Part shown: piece by piece, positions 46,255 to 59,473 of the stretch
How positions within the stretch are numbered: position 1 is the first letter of the stretch
Layout of the letters: every line of letters begins with the position of its first letter
Assembly (NCBI RefSeq): GCF_014839805.1
Contig: NC_051126.1
Location: 9,928,609-9,992,608, forward strand
Direction of reading: 5' to 3'
Length of the DNA stretch: 64,000 bases
Source: Manduca sexta
Taxonomy: Eukaryota > Arthropoda > Insecta > Lepidoptera > Sphingidae
The notes under the pieces: generated by a model
Seen by the model: the letters and a program-made list of their open reading frames with translations, nothing else
Told to the model about the DNA's origin: nothing
Databases searched by the model: none
Position numbers and translations under genes: made by a program

Positions 46255-46500
46255 GTGAATAGAGTCGGCGAAATGAGATTAAGATGCGCGGGCGCAAGGC
46301 GCAGGCGTTATGTGATTAAAAACACATTAACGCACCGGACGATGGCTCAAAGGTGCTATGTGCGAGATTCTATCAACCACTTTTTACGAGCTGATGGTTT
46401 TTGTTCTGGAATATGTTTGTTAATTATGTTATTGTTGTGTTTACACAAAGCCTTTTCCTGTCCCGCTGTGGTACAAAGGTGTGCGAGAGCAGATGGTTGA
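46255..46500. promoter_or_regulatory. GC-richer block, candidate regulatory element
   Basis: AAGATGCGCGGGCGCAAGGC, GTTATGTGATTAAAAACACA and CATTAACGCACCGGACG stand out from AT-rich flanks. The 81-codon plus-strand frame over it has no domain and is probably chance. Confidence 0.2.
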
Positions 46501-46674
46501 GAAACTAAAGTTATCAGCGAGTTTATTAATTATTAAAAATAGAAGCTGAGTCTGAAATTATAATAAAATACACATAGTTTCAAATAGATAAAGGTAAATT
46601 CTTTATATATTTTTTTATTAAAATATAATTTGTATACGATCTTATGAAATATAAGCGTGGTGACATAAAGCATA

Positions 46675-46735
46675 AACTCTCTCAGTAGTAAAGGCCCTGT
46701 GCCCAGCTGTAGGATAATAATAACATACAGCTAGT
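46675..46735 (+). repeat. SINE tail fragment
   Basis: AGTAAAGGCCCTGTGCCCAG and CTGTAGGATAATAATAA match the 3' end of the SINE at 37308-37639 (minus) and 56835-57030. Confidence 0.5.
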
Positions 46736-47739
46736 AATATTTTATTACTAAGGTCTTACTAACTTTTATATACATAAAATTCACGTGATCGCAATTATTT
46801 TATTATAGTACTATTAGCTCATGCTTCCAACAGGGAAACTATAGTGGAGTCCATCTGCGGTCCAGAGACGCTTATGCTGATGTTATATCTCGTAATGTAA
46901 AATTTTCAACCATCGACGGCTACTTTAGAATTACGTCATATTGTATTGTTTAGTAAAATTAGTTACATTTGTGACAATATGTCCGAGTAGACATTTATAG
47001 CTTGTTAGCAAAGCGAATAAATCTCAGCTTTGCGGACAATTTAAAATGTTGCTGACATATATTGGCAATTTGCTTCGTCGCTTAAATTCTGTGTATTATA
47101 TAAGAGACATTGTTTTATTATTATTAGTATGTACTTCAAACATACTTGTAATGTTTCACTACTAAAACTGAAGAAGATACTATCGAGAGCGAGAACCATT
47201 TGGGTTAAGTTGGGGATGTATGTTGTTATTTTAGTAATAGATTTTTTTTCCTTCTGATACAATCCGTGGCTCACTACCTACTACGTGAAGGTTCTAGTTG
47301 AAAACCAACGTCAGACACACCTTGCCTGGCTTTAGTGCTGAACTGGAATCTTTTCGGCAGTATAATGTGATGCACGTTGCCTGAACCCTCTATGTATATT
47401 TTTTTTTGTACCTTGTTAATGTTTGTGTGCTTCCTAGAATATTATGCGAATAAATCGACAGGTCCTACGTATATTAGTATAAGTATAAAAACGCAACATT
47501 ACAGGAGAAGGATTTAAACATTCTAAACTTAGTTAGCTACAGGTTAACTTAGCTACAGGTAGTTCAGTAGCCTCTCTTGCAATAAAAATTGTGAAATCAT
47601 TCGTAGTAAACGTTTTTATAAAGTACAACGAGTATTGTAATGCTCTTTGGTACAACGTCCCTAGATAAACAAAAATAAAACAGCAATATAAACAACCGAA
47701 CTCTATTCTTAGTTTAAAAACGACAATAAATTATAACAC

Positions 47740-47900
47740 TGACCGCGAGCTCATTCCGTGCACAGCCAAAAAGGTTAGGAAAAAACGAAGCGTTCGAAAT
47801 TTAATTTATTCAAAATTGAAACGTCACGGGGTACAAAGGCGCGCGGCACACAATGGCGGCGGGTATGCCGCGCGCCGCGCCGCGTGAGTGTTAACACGAA
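47740..47900. promoter_or_regulatory. CpG-dense block with strong inverted repeat
   Basis: This is among the most CpG-dense single-copy sequences in the window. GGCGCGCGGCA (47838-47848) and TGCCGCGCGCC (47866-47876) form a perfect 11-bp stem around a 17-nt loop containing AATGGCGGC, a YY1/Pho-like core. A promoter, Polycomb-type site or structured RNA are all possible; none is shown. Confidence 0.35.
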
Positions 47901-48932
47901 AATTAAATGCTGATATCACAATTAATCAAGGGTCCATATTAATAATTGGCTATTCACTACGCCGTGAGGTGTCAAATTATATTGCTCAATTAACCGCTCA
48001 TAGAATAGAATAGGGCGTGTTTGGGCCGTGTTTGTAAAATATGTATGCTTGTTTGCCTTTTGTTCTCCTGTACATCTTTACTAACACTATCTCCCAACGT
48101 ACCAATAATTTTTGCTTTCTTTTTAGTGACATTATAAACCGTTAAATATACAGTAAACAGTATATGTAAATATTTGTACACAAATCCTAATATTTACGTA
48201 AATTATTTGATCTAGCAGTTTGGGGATTATGATAATACTTTCAAAACGGCAGAAAACGGATTAGAGATAATTTTTATGACATACAACTGTAACTAGATCG
48301 TAAATTGAGTTTAACGGACAAATTTTCCGCTTAAGTAAACACATAAAGGATTCTAAATCACTACGTAATGTGTGTATTTCTAATGAATGTATAAAGTGCG
48401 GATTTGCTAAATTAATCCTTTAATAAATATACTTTCATGCCATGTTACCATCAACCTCGTATATCAGGATGTGTTTAAAAACAGATCCGTTTGATATTAA
48501 TGAAACTATTTGTTTGCTGCGTGCTAATCTCATCGACTGACTGATTACGTACTTTAGTTATAGTATTCGCGAATATTTGTAAAATTAATATAAGTTTATA
48601 TAAACAGTTATGGAGGTCGTTGGTTTAACGTGATTTTAGAAAAAATTATATATACATACATAAATAAATCCTGTATATGTAAGAAGTAAACTAGTGTAAG
48701 TGGAACTGGTGTATCTAAGGGCCATCGGCTTATTTCCGCATTATAATGATAAAGACGGCAAACCTATCGTCAAACAGCACAAGTCTTGAGCAATTTACAT
48801 GTATTTTTTTTCCCGAATAGCTGTTCGGTCTCACGATTCAAACATTCTACAAAACTAAAGGATGTCAAAGCGACTCTACCATATTTTATAAATAAAGAAC
48901 CCCAACGATACAACTTACCCAACTTAATTGAG

Positions 48933-49255
48933 GTCTTAATAAAATTACCAGATACTTACCCCCTTATTCATAGACGTTTTTTATCGAACGATCTAGTAAG
49001 GCTGTGATAACAAGTCTGTTTCTCAGTGCTGACGGCATGGCAGTCTTCGCAGTTCGTAGACGTAGGGCCGTTGTGATTGGCTAATATTGAAATACAACAA
49101 TAATAACCAATCACAACGGCCTATATTCTTCTCAGTGCCGTTGGGCACTGAGAAACAGGCTTGTTATCACAGCTTTACTCCGTCCTTCGATAAAAAACGT
49201 TTATGAATAAGGGGTAAATTTATACAAATTAAGAATCTGGTAATTTTATTAAGAC
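48933..49255. mobile_element. 323-bp hairpin MITE
   Basis: The two ends are inverted repeats: GTCTTAATAAAATTACCAGA at the left and its reverse complement at the right end. Similarity continues inward (CCCTTATTCATAGACGTTTT / AAAACGTTTATGAATAAGGG, CTGTGATAACAAG / CTTGTTATCACAG) to an asymmetric centre with GGCCGTTGTGATTGG / CCAATCACAACGGCC. It has no coding capacity. The whole element can fold into one long hairpin. Confidence 0.85.
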
Positions 49256-50231
49256 AGTTCTTTTATACAGATGCGACATTCCAGTTGAGCTCTTAACAAT
49301 ATTAGGTACTTAATTTGAACAATTCTTTGTTTCCTTCTAGTTCTTTATTATAGGTATTAAATATTTCGGCGCAGGTCAATCGCCATTTCAGCTTAACTGG
49401 ATTAAATACAAAATGTTCACGATACTAGGAAAATTAAACAGTAAACATAAAGTTTAAAGTCGCCTAAAGCGAGAAAGTGGTGCATGTCAGGTAAAAAATA
49501 TTTTAGTATCAAGTAATACATTATTAAACGATATATGTTTTAATCTACAGAAATTTCTTACTCAGTCATACTGTGTTAATGCGGTGTGAACAGTGTTGTA
49601 CAGGAAGTGATATCGATAGTTCGACTTTATTGCCTCATTTGTTTGATTGCGAATTTTTCAGTAGTTATTATGCGGTATTTAGCCGTAATTTATTGTACCT
49701 AAGTATTTAAAAATACTAAAGAAAGATCAACTAATATAAAGGCAAAAATTATTACTTTTCTTAAAAGCGGAGACATTATGATAGCTCGAAATAGAAAAAC
49801 ATGAATTGACGTTGTGCAGTTCTTATACCTACTTACAATGCGTTTAACATCTCCTTCTCGACATCGATATATCTTCAGCAGGTACATCACTATAATAAGG
49901 TTTGAACTGGCGGCAATACGCGTCATAATTTACGAGCGACATATTTTTAGGATTAGTTAGAAAATTATTTCATTTGAAGATGTTATTAGGGACGCACGTC
50001 GGCGGCTCGGGACCTCAAGCCGAGGTGACAACGGCACATTAACTTCGCCCATAAAATGTACCGCTATTGACGTCATGGAAGGATTTAACACTTATTAGGT
50101 AAATATTTTATTATTAATTAATAATTTAAAATTTTCGTTGCTATAAATAATATTAACAACCGCTATGTTTTAAGTAAACTGAGGAAAAAGTGATGTAATA
50201 CAATAATAAATAAATAATAGCACTAAATTAA

Positions 50232-50435
50232 ATAAGTTCGGGTTCGATCCTCGGGTTGGGAAAATTATATTAGGTTTTCCTACTCAGTATCAGACTGGAG
50301 TTAAAATTTGTGCCCGATGTGGCGAAAGGCACGCCCCCTGTCACATCATGGGACGGAACACATATGGCGGAAGATGGACACATCAGTTGCATCTCTGCCT
50401 AGTACGTATCCCTTCGGGAATAAAAGTGTGTGTCA
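50232..50435 (+). mobile_element. tRNA-derived SINE with intact box B
   Basis: GGGTTCGATCCTCGGGTTGG contains a consensus Pol III box B (GGTTCGATCC). Downstream are CATCATGGGACGGAACACA and CTGCCTAGTACGTATCCCTT, shared with the reverse copies at 13595-13800 and 39695-39850. The box A end is not clear. Confidence 0.65.
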
Positions 50436-51504
50436 ATAGAATTCTACAAATGTTTTACTTCTTTTACTTATCCGTTTTCAACACAACATATACTTCAAAT
50501 ACTGTTTCAAAATAAAGTGACCTTACTTGAATTGCATTTTAAAATATAGCCATGAAAAGAGAATAAACAGAACAATCACGGTACGTATAAATCAAATCGA
50601 CACAAGTGCAGCACGAAACTATTATTTGAAAAGGTTAGAAAGCCTGTAAAATATAGGAGTGAGGTAATAAAGCCCTATTTGGAAATTTAAATATTACAAT
50701 AGTTTCAATTACATATAAACGCTTTGGATTCCGAGAATATTCAATGTTTTTTTTAATCATACTAATCCAAAGAGTTCTAGGGTTATATAGAGCGGACATT
50801 GGGAAAATTGTCATATAAACATTTTGCGCTTATGCGATGGTTACTCAATCGACCGTGAAATAGCAAATCATTGAAAAATACTTCATATTTTTTCCATATC
50901 GGCAATTACGGCATATTAGTATATTTTCTGTAAATATGTTACATATTTCAGTATTAACATCTAAGGGCGCTGTGACATTTTGTCACATGAAAATTTCATA
51001 TAAGACAACGACTTATTACCAAGTGGTAATAACTTTTGGAGCACAAATTTGGTCCTGATTTCTGCTCTCTAATGAACTATGCTGTTTAAAGTCTTCGTAC
51101 TAATCGCGTATTTAATTCTCTACGGAAATTTTATACATTGTCATGTCTTTCTCCATAAAAGGATACTTATCGACATCTATCCTAAATCGATTGTGACTCG
51201 TGTTTTTAACATCACAGGTAATTAAGATAACATCTCGTACCTTTAGGTACGGAAGCGATCACATCTCCAACTTTATCCATAATGAGATAACAATGGGATT
51301 TTATTGCTTGTTCGCGTGTTTGTTCTTTTAGTTTTTACTGAAACAGCGAATAGGCATTAGTTTTAACCTTCCAAAAATTACATGCGAGTGTAGGTTTTGC
51401 GTTTAAAACTTTTGTGGTTAATATTGGTGAAATTTTGCAAATTATTATTTTTTTATGTCATTATTGAATGTAAACTTTTTTTATATATATGGGCAAAACA
51501 TAGT

Positions 51505-51730
51505 AATTAGATTGCACCTGATGGTAGTGCAGTGGGGTTTAATAGAATGATGATGAGAAATGATTACCCCTCGACAGTCGGCTCAATTATGCCGGCTTGT
51601 TGGAACCGGATATACACAGGCTGAACCCAGAACGCGACACACTTACGTCGGCCATTATGGCGGGTTTTAACTCCTTGTGTAAGGTGGTCGCTATCCGGGT
51701 GGATGTAAAGTATAACCACCACCAAAACTT
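51505..51730 (+). repeat. Interspersed repeat family E, copy 2
   Basis: CCTGATGGTAGTGCAGTGGG, GCCGGCTTGTTGGAACCGG, TATACACAGGCTG, CGGGTTTTAACTCC and GTGGTCGCTATCCGGG parallel 26080-26275 in order and orientation. Confidence 0.7.
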
Positions 51731-52759
51731 ATAGTTGATCAATGTACTTACGAAATTTAAAGTCCAAGTAGAGACAAATAAACGTCTACAATACAAAGGA
51801 AAGTACAAATGAATTAATCATTCGAGATTAATTAAGTATTTAACAATAAATCACCGCTTTCAGACCTGGCCTTGTAATTCAAAGGGATGTTAATTAAGTA
51901 TTAGAGATTGAATAAAAAACGTGTTATCGACACGACGCAGTATCGACACTATAAACGTTATTAATTAATTGAATATTCCAACGGCTCATTATGAATTTTA
52001 ACGCGCCACTCTAATGAGCCCCAACAACTATCGATTTGTCTTCGTTATGTGACGTACGCGTTTACAAACCCACGTATTTAATTAATATTGAATAATGTTA
52101 AGCATTATTTTGGCTGATTTATCGAAAAATAATTCACCGAATCTCTCTCATTGGGAGTTAAGTTATGATGTCGCATCAATAATAGGAACGTATGTTAAAG
52201 TTATATCAAATACAATCGTGGGTAAGATTGTATAAATCAAAAATACAGTGTATGGGTGTCGAATGCTGCGTAGGTTAGAAAATGGTCTAATTAATGTGAT
52301 ACCGAAAGATCCAAAGTACGTTTCTTATAATGAGGCAGCCGGTGAGCCTTGGTTGGGCACGAATCTTTATACAGTATGTATTTTTAGTCTATAAATACAC
52401 GTCACTTCATGCTTGTATGTAAGTTATAAAATTATATTCTAAATGGCAGAGTAAATCTGAAAGAAATAAACGTAAAAAGGTTCCCAATGCGTTGTGTAAG
52501 GTACTTGTTTGATCTCTTATCGGTCATTTTGTAAGAATATAACCTTTAAGTATGATCTGTTCCTTTCATACTTGAATCCTAGCTTAGGAAGGCGGAAATA
52601 CCTCGGTGTAAAAATAAAAAAGTAAGAATATATATTTTATATATATTTAGAATGAGAATTGAAAACAGAATGCTATCCTGAAACAGGTCCCTCAACTAAC
52701 CTTACATACTGCATAATTTATTTTGGCATTGGGTGGATATATAGCTGAAGAAGAAAAAT

Positions 52760-52970
52760 AAAAACACTGTGAGCTCATTCTGCGTAGATCGGACCACCAA
52801 CAGCTAAAATTTAAAAAGTTGTATATTTGTAAAATGTAGGTAGATATTGTAACTTTGAATTTACGGATGAACAACACCTCAGTCCCCCCCGTGACCAAGA
52901 AGGCTGCAAAGTCTTCGAAACGTCGGGAGAAAACTAAAATATTAAAACTGCGATAAAATCCTAAAAATAG
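52760..52970 (+). repeat. Interspersed repeat family D, fullest copy
   Basis: It contains CATTCTGCGTAGATCGGACC, GCTAAAATTTAAAAAG, CAACACCTCAGTCCCCCCCG, AGTCTTCGAAACGTCGGGAG and AACTGCGATAAAATCC. It was used as the reference for the other family D copies. Confidence 0.7.
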
Positions 52971-52999
52971 TTTAATTTTAAAAATAAAAAGTTTAGCAA

Positions 53000-54460
53000 T
53001 CGAAATATTGAAAAAGAATTTCAAAATATAGCCCGTCCAGCTGATGTTAGGTGCACTCTAGAGCAATGAAGTCATTCAAAATTGATAACTTCATATTAAC
53101 GATATATTTTGCTACTGATTAGTGATTATTCAAACTGTTGAATCATACGTTTGATTCTCACAAAAGCTGAAACTTTAAACATGTATTGATTATACAAATG
53201 TTGTTTACAATTTAACTATCGTCATGAACGTTTTTACAACAAAAAATTATGATCAGGATTGCATAAGAATTTATAAATGAAATACGAAATATTAAAAACA
53301 TTCCTTTCTATATTACAAATATTTTATAAATATGGATATGATTAGTGTTTATTTATATGTCAACATATACGATGGCAGTTATTGATGACTTTAAAGTTTA
53401 TTGCAGTAAATTCAAAAGGTATTTTATAAAGGCGTCGTATCTTTTCAAATTGAGAGATGTGTCAATAGCCCTGAGTTATAAATATACCTAATAATAACCG
53501 TATATTATTTGTGTTCATTTATTTTTACTTATATTATTGGCTAGCAATTGCTTGCGTGTTTGCTTGTTTTTTATATTTAGAATAATTCGTCAAAACAAAA
53601 TATTATTGAGTATTATACAGCAACCTTTTTAATACTTATTTTTTATATTTAGAATATTTAGTCACAACGCAATATTATGGATTAAATATTATTTACAGTA
53701 AAGTTATTCAATTATTATTTGAATCAGTGGTCACAATAAATATTAATGGTAACTTATAAAAATGATGGATACCAATCATTTAATTAATTGAATTGATCAA
53801 TTCGCGAAAGCTACTTCAGAAAACTATATTTCTACTCAATTTTTACACAGTCATTTTCAACGTTCAAGAAGAAAGCTATAATTAAAAAACATTTTTTTTC
53901 GTTCCAAAAAATTTTAGTACTTCTTACATATTTTGCAAAATAAATTTAACAAAAATAAACATAAACCGATTATGAATGACATTAAAGTGAACACCTATTA
54001 AACGAATGTGATATTAACGGCATATTTCGAGAACTGACGGTATTACCATCTCGAACGCACCATAATCTCTTAATCGTTGTTATTTGTTTAGTCCCAAGAT
54101 ACATTTCGTCTATAAATCGTAAGTATAAATATTAATTTGGACACATCGGCTCAAGGCTCCAGTTTTGGGCGATCGTAAATCTTTTACACTTGGCTGAACG
54201 GGCAGGTATTTAAGGTGATGCAGGCGTCTTGACCCCCCAAATGTAGAAAAAGGTCGTTTATTATAAGTTTGATAGTGTCATTCGAAAATATGATTTTTTG
54301 AACTAGAATATTGTTATTCTATGTTGTGTTGTAAACAGATTTTAAAATTATTTTTAAGGTTTTTTTAAGTCATGAATACGATGTATTAGTATATTAAGTA
54401 TTTACCAAACATAATTGGCAAGTAAATAAATGGCAAACATAGCTTGGGACGCTTTCTGTC
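53000..54460. other. Gene-free AT-rich stretch
   Basis: No coding region. A short local duplication is visible at about 53565-53690 (TTTTTATATTTAGAATA occurs twice about 70 bp apart with related flanks). Otherwise unremarkable. Confidence 0.45.
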
Positions 54461-54461
54461 C

Positions 54462-54590
54462 AAATGGCGTGATAACTTACACAAGAGGGCCGGCAGCGAC
54501 TAGACGTATAAAGCAGCAGACCGGGCTCTGTGGCGTACCTTAGGAGAGGCCTATGTCTAGCAGTGGACTGCAACGGGCTTATGATGATGT
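54462..54590 (+). mobile_element. 3' end of a non-LTR retrotransposon
   Basis: Translation gives KWRDNLHKRAGSD, stop, TYKAADRALWRTLGEAYV, stop: a decayed LINE ORF2 C-terminus. GGAGAGGCCTATGTCTAGCA, then a GATGATG tail, follow. Same class as 28563-28650. Confidence 0.7.
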
Positions 54591-54944
54591 GGATAAATAA
54601 CTACATACATACATAACATCACGCATTGATCCTCGAAGGGGTATGCAGAGGCGCATAAAAATATATAACTAAAGGTCACTAATCAGTTATTCTTTTGTGA
54701 TAAAATACGCTCTCAGTCACTACTAAGTTGGATTGTATATTTATATACTAAATGCCTATCTGTATAGTTTTTATTCAAATCCATTTCACGTACAAATTCG
54801 TGTTAAGCTTAACATATCTAGAAAAAAAACTATAAAATAAAATATACTGTTACTATTGTAGTAAAATGATACAATTTATTAATTATTATTTAATTATATA
54901 AGCGAAGTTTAATTAACAATTCCCTTACATGCACAAGATCGTAA

Positions 54945-55010
54945 AGCAAGCGCATGCGCAGTGCCTGTGATTATTTACAGACGTTTACATACAACGGCAC
55001 GTCCTGAACA
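54945..55010. promoter_or_regulatory. NRF-1/EWG-type palindrome, candidate promoter element
   Basis: AAGCGCATGCGCAGTGCC contains the NRF-1 core GCGCATGCGC at 54950-54959, rare in AT-rich DNA. No adjacent gene start is recognised. It could be a remote promoter or an alternative first exon. Confidence 0.3.
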
Positions 55011-55986
55011 CAAGCCTTTTCTTATATTTATAAAGCTGTCAATTTCCAAGCCATTTTGGTTTTAAGTGGAAAGAAGCGCAGATGCACGGATGGTCATAAC
55101 CGAGGAAAAAGAGGGTTAGCGTGCCATTCGGTTAGGGGATTAAAGTTCCGTATACTATACATACTATTGACATTGAATTGTAGATGTTATAATTATTACG
55201 TATTCCCTAGCGCTGTATGTAAATGTTATACATGCAGTTACTTATCTAAACTCGAAAAATAATTGTACAACAAACAATGTAGTTTTGCGTAAAAGATTAC
55301 AATTCAAACTTGTCAATATTGGTCGAAGTGTAAATAACATTAAGATCGTCCAATTCTCAATTAAATAACAGAAAAACAATTTCAACATCAATAAATCTAC
55401 CGTTGTCATTGTTATGACGATTGTTTTTTTTTTAAATTCCGTCGGATTAAGAATCAGGAACCCTAAAACCGTTGGTGAGGCGCGGCGGCGCGAGAAAGGC
55501 TCGGCACGCATTAAATTATTATGATTTATGTGTTTTAGCCAGGCTGGCGGAGTTCGCCTCCTTAATTATATGTGAAGGTTTAACGAACAAAACATCACGG
55601 CTGGTTAGTGTGCCTGGATTCGGACTTATCTCTTACGTATGAAGTATCGCCTGACAATTGTAACCATTTAAGAGGGATACATAAATGTCGAAATTAAGTA
55701 TAAATGTTCACTTCTACTGTCGATGGCTCTTGAGCGGAGAATAGAATTTGTTCCTCGAGTAGATGGTGTCTTAGCGATTTTATCAAACCAACAATGCTAT
55801 TACAGCCTGCTGCATCGTATGTTTCGTTTTCTTTCTGAGTTTGAAAACTCACAATGATCCTTCTTTTCCTTTTCCATCTACTTTCCATTCCAATGTGAGC
55901 TCAGCACAACACATTTTAAAAAAAAATTACAAATCATTTGACTTAGCTTTTACAACTGACCGCTTGTCAATAGTTTGCGGGATCTA

Positions 55987-56109
55987 ATTCTCAGCAATGC
56001 ATATCTAGATCACCTAAATTCTTTCTCAACCATACATGAACTATTACTTCTGAGCAATTCATATCTGCCTCTAGATCGCCTAAATTCTTACTCAACCATA
56101 AATAAACTA
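55987..56109. repeat. Two-copy tandem duplication (~60 bp)
   Basis: TTCTCAGCAATGCATATCTAG with CACCTAAATTCTTTCTCAACC is repeated as TTCTGAGCAATTCATATCTG with CGCCTAAATTCTTACTCAACC immediately downstream. The copies have diverged by several substitutions and a short insertion. Confidence 0.85.
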
Positions 56110-56834
56110 TAAAAAATCTCATTTTTTTGCGAACACCCTAGTTCGTACACTAACATTTGCATCATGTGTTTTGCGATTTGCTAACCCAATTCCGAGGTAG
56201 AACGGTAAGATGGTACCGTTTTCAATTACAAGACCATAGAACCATCAGCCACTGTGATTGTTGGCCCGGTTGTGACAGTTGGTGATTGATTGAACACCTT
56301 TACAGAAAAACCTACATAAATGTGTTATTTGTTTTGTGGCTCATGTATGTGTTACCCGATTTCAACGATCAACGTTATTGTGCTTACCGTAAACCGGGGA
56401 TTTTATTTAGAATTTAAATAAGTACTTGTCTACGTGTACTTTTATTGATATAATGGTTTATATTTTTGTTCTTCGAAGTAAGTATATGAGTAAACATATA
56501 TACATATCTGATTAAATTGACATATTTAATGACTCGCTTCCTATCTTCAAAAGGAAAATATTGAACTCGCTCGTTGAAACCTAAATTTAGTTTTATATTC
56601 AGTCTTATATTTAGAATATAGTGCACTTATGGTGCAGCCAATTGTTTATTGTTATGTATTAATATGTTCATGCTGTGACAGCCTGTAATTAAAACAGCAC
56701 TGCAGCAATTACTTACTGAATTGTTAAAAAAACTATGTAAGGTGTATGTTTTGTTGGCTGTTCAAATAAATAAATAAATATTAGAAATGTTAACTGAGAC
56801 ACACATCTCGGACTTTACGAAGTTACCTGTGTAC

Positions 56835-57030
56835 TTTAAAGACTATCGCTCGTTTTAATGGTGAAGGAAAACATCTGAAGGAAACCTAAAGACTAATAAA
56901 TTTTGTAGGTATGTGAACGCTGTCAATCCGCTCTAGGCCAGCGTGGAGGTCTAAGGCCTAAACTGTCTAGTAGACGAGACTCTTGCCCAACAGTGGGATA
57001 GTACAGGGCTGGTATTATTATAATATAAAT
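56835..57030 (+). mobile_element. SINE, 3' two-thirds
   Basis: TGGTGAAGGAAAACATCTGA and GGAAACC, then GGCCAGCGTGGAGGTCTAAGG and CTTGCCCAACAGTGGGATAG, then GGCTGGTATTATTATAATAT. It is the same family as 37308-37639 on the other strand. The tRNA-like head is missing. Confidence 0.7.
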
Positions 57031-57149
57031 GTAAGAGACTAATAGTTTTCTGCGTGCCCACTGTAGAAGTATTACTTAGTACCCTTCTCATGTAGCTTTT
57101 ATTTTCTTCACTATTCTTGTTCTTGGTAAGTAAATGATCGAAATAAAAC

Positions 57150-57355
57150 TTGTTTTCTGATTTTATCGCAGTTTTATGAATTAAATCTTTTTCCCTGACG
57201 TTAGTAATTTATACAAAATTTTGTATAATTCTAAAGATATTGTTACTTTGTCTTTTTGGACGATCAGCAGCTCAGTTCGCCCCGAGATCATAAATACTGC
57301 AATATACGGAACGTCGGGACAAAATTCAAATACAAAAAACTGCTATAACATTGAA
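57150..57355 (+). repeat. Interspersed repeat family D copy with inverted ends
   Basis: It begins TGATTTTATCGCAGTTTTAT and ends AACGTCGGGACAAAATTC followed by AAAAACTGCTATAACA. The two ends are roughly reverse complements, suggesting a terminal-inverted-repeat or foldback element. The interior has GATCAGCAGCTCAGTTCGCC. Confidence 0.55.
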
Positions 57356-59473
57356 AGAAAATAAACCGATGTTGTTTCTTGTTTTCAATATGAACATAGT
57401 AGCGTGAATTTATATATATAAAAGATCCACGCAAAAATTTCTCTGTATAAGGAAAAAAGTAACCAACTGAATTTATAAACGATACCATATTACAAGAACT
57501 TTGTATCATTAAGGATAAACGCATTTGCTCCAAATGTCCCAACGTTATTAACTTAATCATAACATGGGACAGTGAATATAAACATTTCCACAGATTATAT
57601 CACATTATTTTATGTAAATGCATGCACTTCTTAGTAAAATGTGATAATAATAACCTTCTTAGCTGTCAATCCGATTCGCCATGGCACAATCACATGGAAA
57701 TTCTCTATAGGCTCTGCAATTTACGTGCGCCGAGTTCGCACACAAAGGAAACAGTACTTTAAAAAATATTTAAATAAGATTTAAAGTTGTAAAACGTAAT
57801 TTTGATATTTCCGTAAGGCGAACTGCACTTTATATGCTAACAAACACGGTGTAAACTAGTCTGAACGGTTCGCATGTGTAGGAAGTTAGAAATCTCACCG
57901 CGAGCCGGTGACCGCGCGTTATAATGACGTTGCCGGCAAAGAAGTCATTATTCATTTTTTTAATACAGTGTTTTGTTGAAACGACATTTTCACTAGCGTA
58001 ATCACGATTTGTACAGGCAATATATCAAGGTAATAAAGCCAGCATTATTAAGGCGCGGTAACAGTTGATGGTTTTCAATTTGATGTCTTCATGCATGTGT
58101 TGTTTTACACCATCGCTCAATCACGGCGTGTATTAAACTTGAAATTATAGTTGTAAATGAGGGCGGATGTGGCAAATAAACTCTTTTTATCTCACGTTGA
58201 ATTGAGCGAAATTATTTATTGAACTGCGATATAATTACTTTTGAAGTTTTTTGTTCTGTTATAAAGTTATTTATGTGAGGCAGTAATAATGGTGATTATG
58301 AATTATTGTTTGTTCTATTATTAGCATTTGAATTACAGTAAAGATGAGTATGTCTCATTTTGATCTAAGAATGTGTAGAGAAAATTGATTTTAAATGGGT
58401 CACATTTTCAACTGTAAATTAATTTAACAAGTAATTTACAAAGAGAAAATAATGAATCAATCGACTGTCGATGAAATGTTGACTCAGAAACAGAAAATTA
58501 TGTAATAATTGTTACTTAATAAAATTAAATTGTGAATACCAATAACAAAGTGGTAACAAAACAAGACACAAGTTCTCCACTGAAACATTCTCATTTCATA
58601 CAGAAAAAGCTTGTGAGCATTTAACTCACAGTACAATGTAACAAAACCGCAACAAATAATAGTTTCCCGACTGTACATGTGAGTTATGACAGCTTACTTC
58701 ACAAAGTTCAAAATTTATTTGCGACGACTGTACATTTCGTGTACAAATTGAACTTTAAATCTTTGAGATAAGGTTGTTTATGGCGATGTGTGTTAACCCG
58801 GGGTTATGTTAAGGTGAGTTGTGCGTAAAGCAGCTGGAATAGCGACGGTGATGGCTCAATCAATGGCGAGTGGTGGGTGTTTTTAGATGTGTCGTCAGGA
58901 AAACAATTTGCTTTACAATGTACGAGCTGAAACACGGACCGAGCTGCATTCCGTATGTTCTTTCTGTTTTTGACTCTATCTTACTAACTCGTGTTAGAAT
59001 ATTTTTAGATAAATTTCTTGTTAATGATAAGATATTACTTGGAAAGAAGGGTTTTATATTTTCCACTTCTACATAAAGCCAGTATTAACGTTACTTGTAG
59101 AAGATCAAAAAAATCGCATCTTCAACGATTGCTATTGAATGTACACGTAGATATTAATTGCCAATGATGACGTGTAAAAGAGAAGTCTATATCTTCTACT
59201 TCGACTATAAATTACAATAATCACAGATGTTTTTGGCAGAACGGGCAAAGCGAGTCAACTAGTGAAATTGTTACTTAATAATGCCATTTTTAAGTAGTAA
59301 TGGGAATTAGCCTTTAAACTATAAATTATTAATTTCGGAATTCTTTGTATTTTAAATCCTCTTACATCTTAGTTTCATGTTTAAATTATTATATACTGTT
59401 CCCCCTCTGAAGTGTGATGGTGTTGAGCAACTCTTTGTTGCCTGGTATCGGAGCGTCGTTAATCAACACCACG

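Noticed and set aside
50232..50260. tRNA gene
   Set aside because: Only box B is intact, no cloverleaf can be drawn, and related copies show it is a SINE head.
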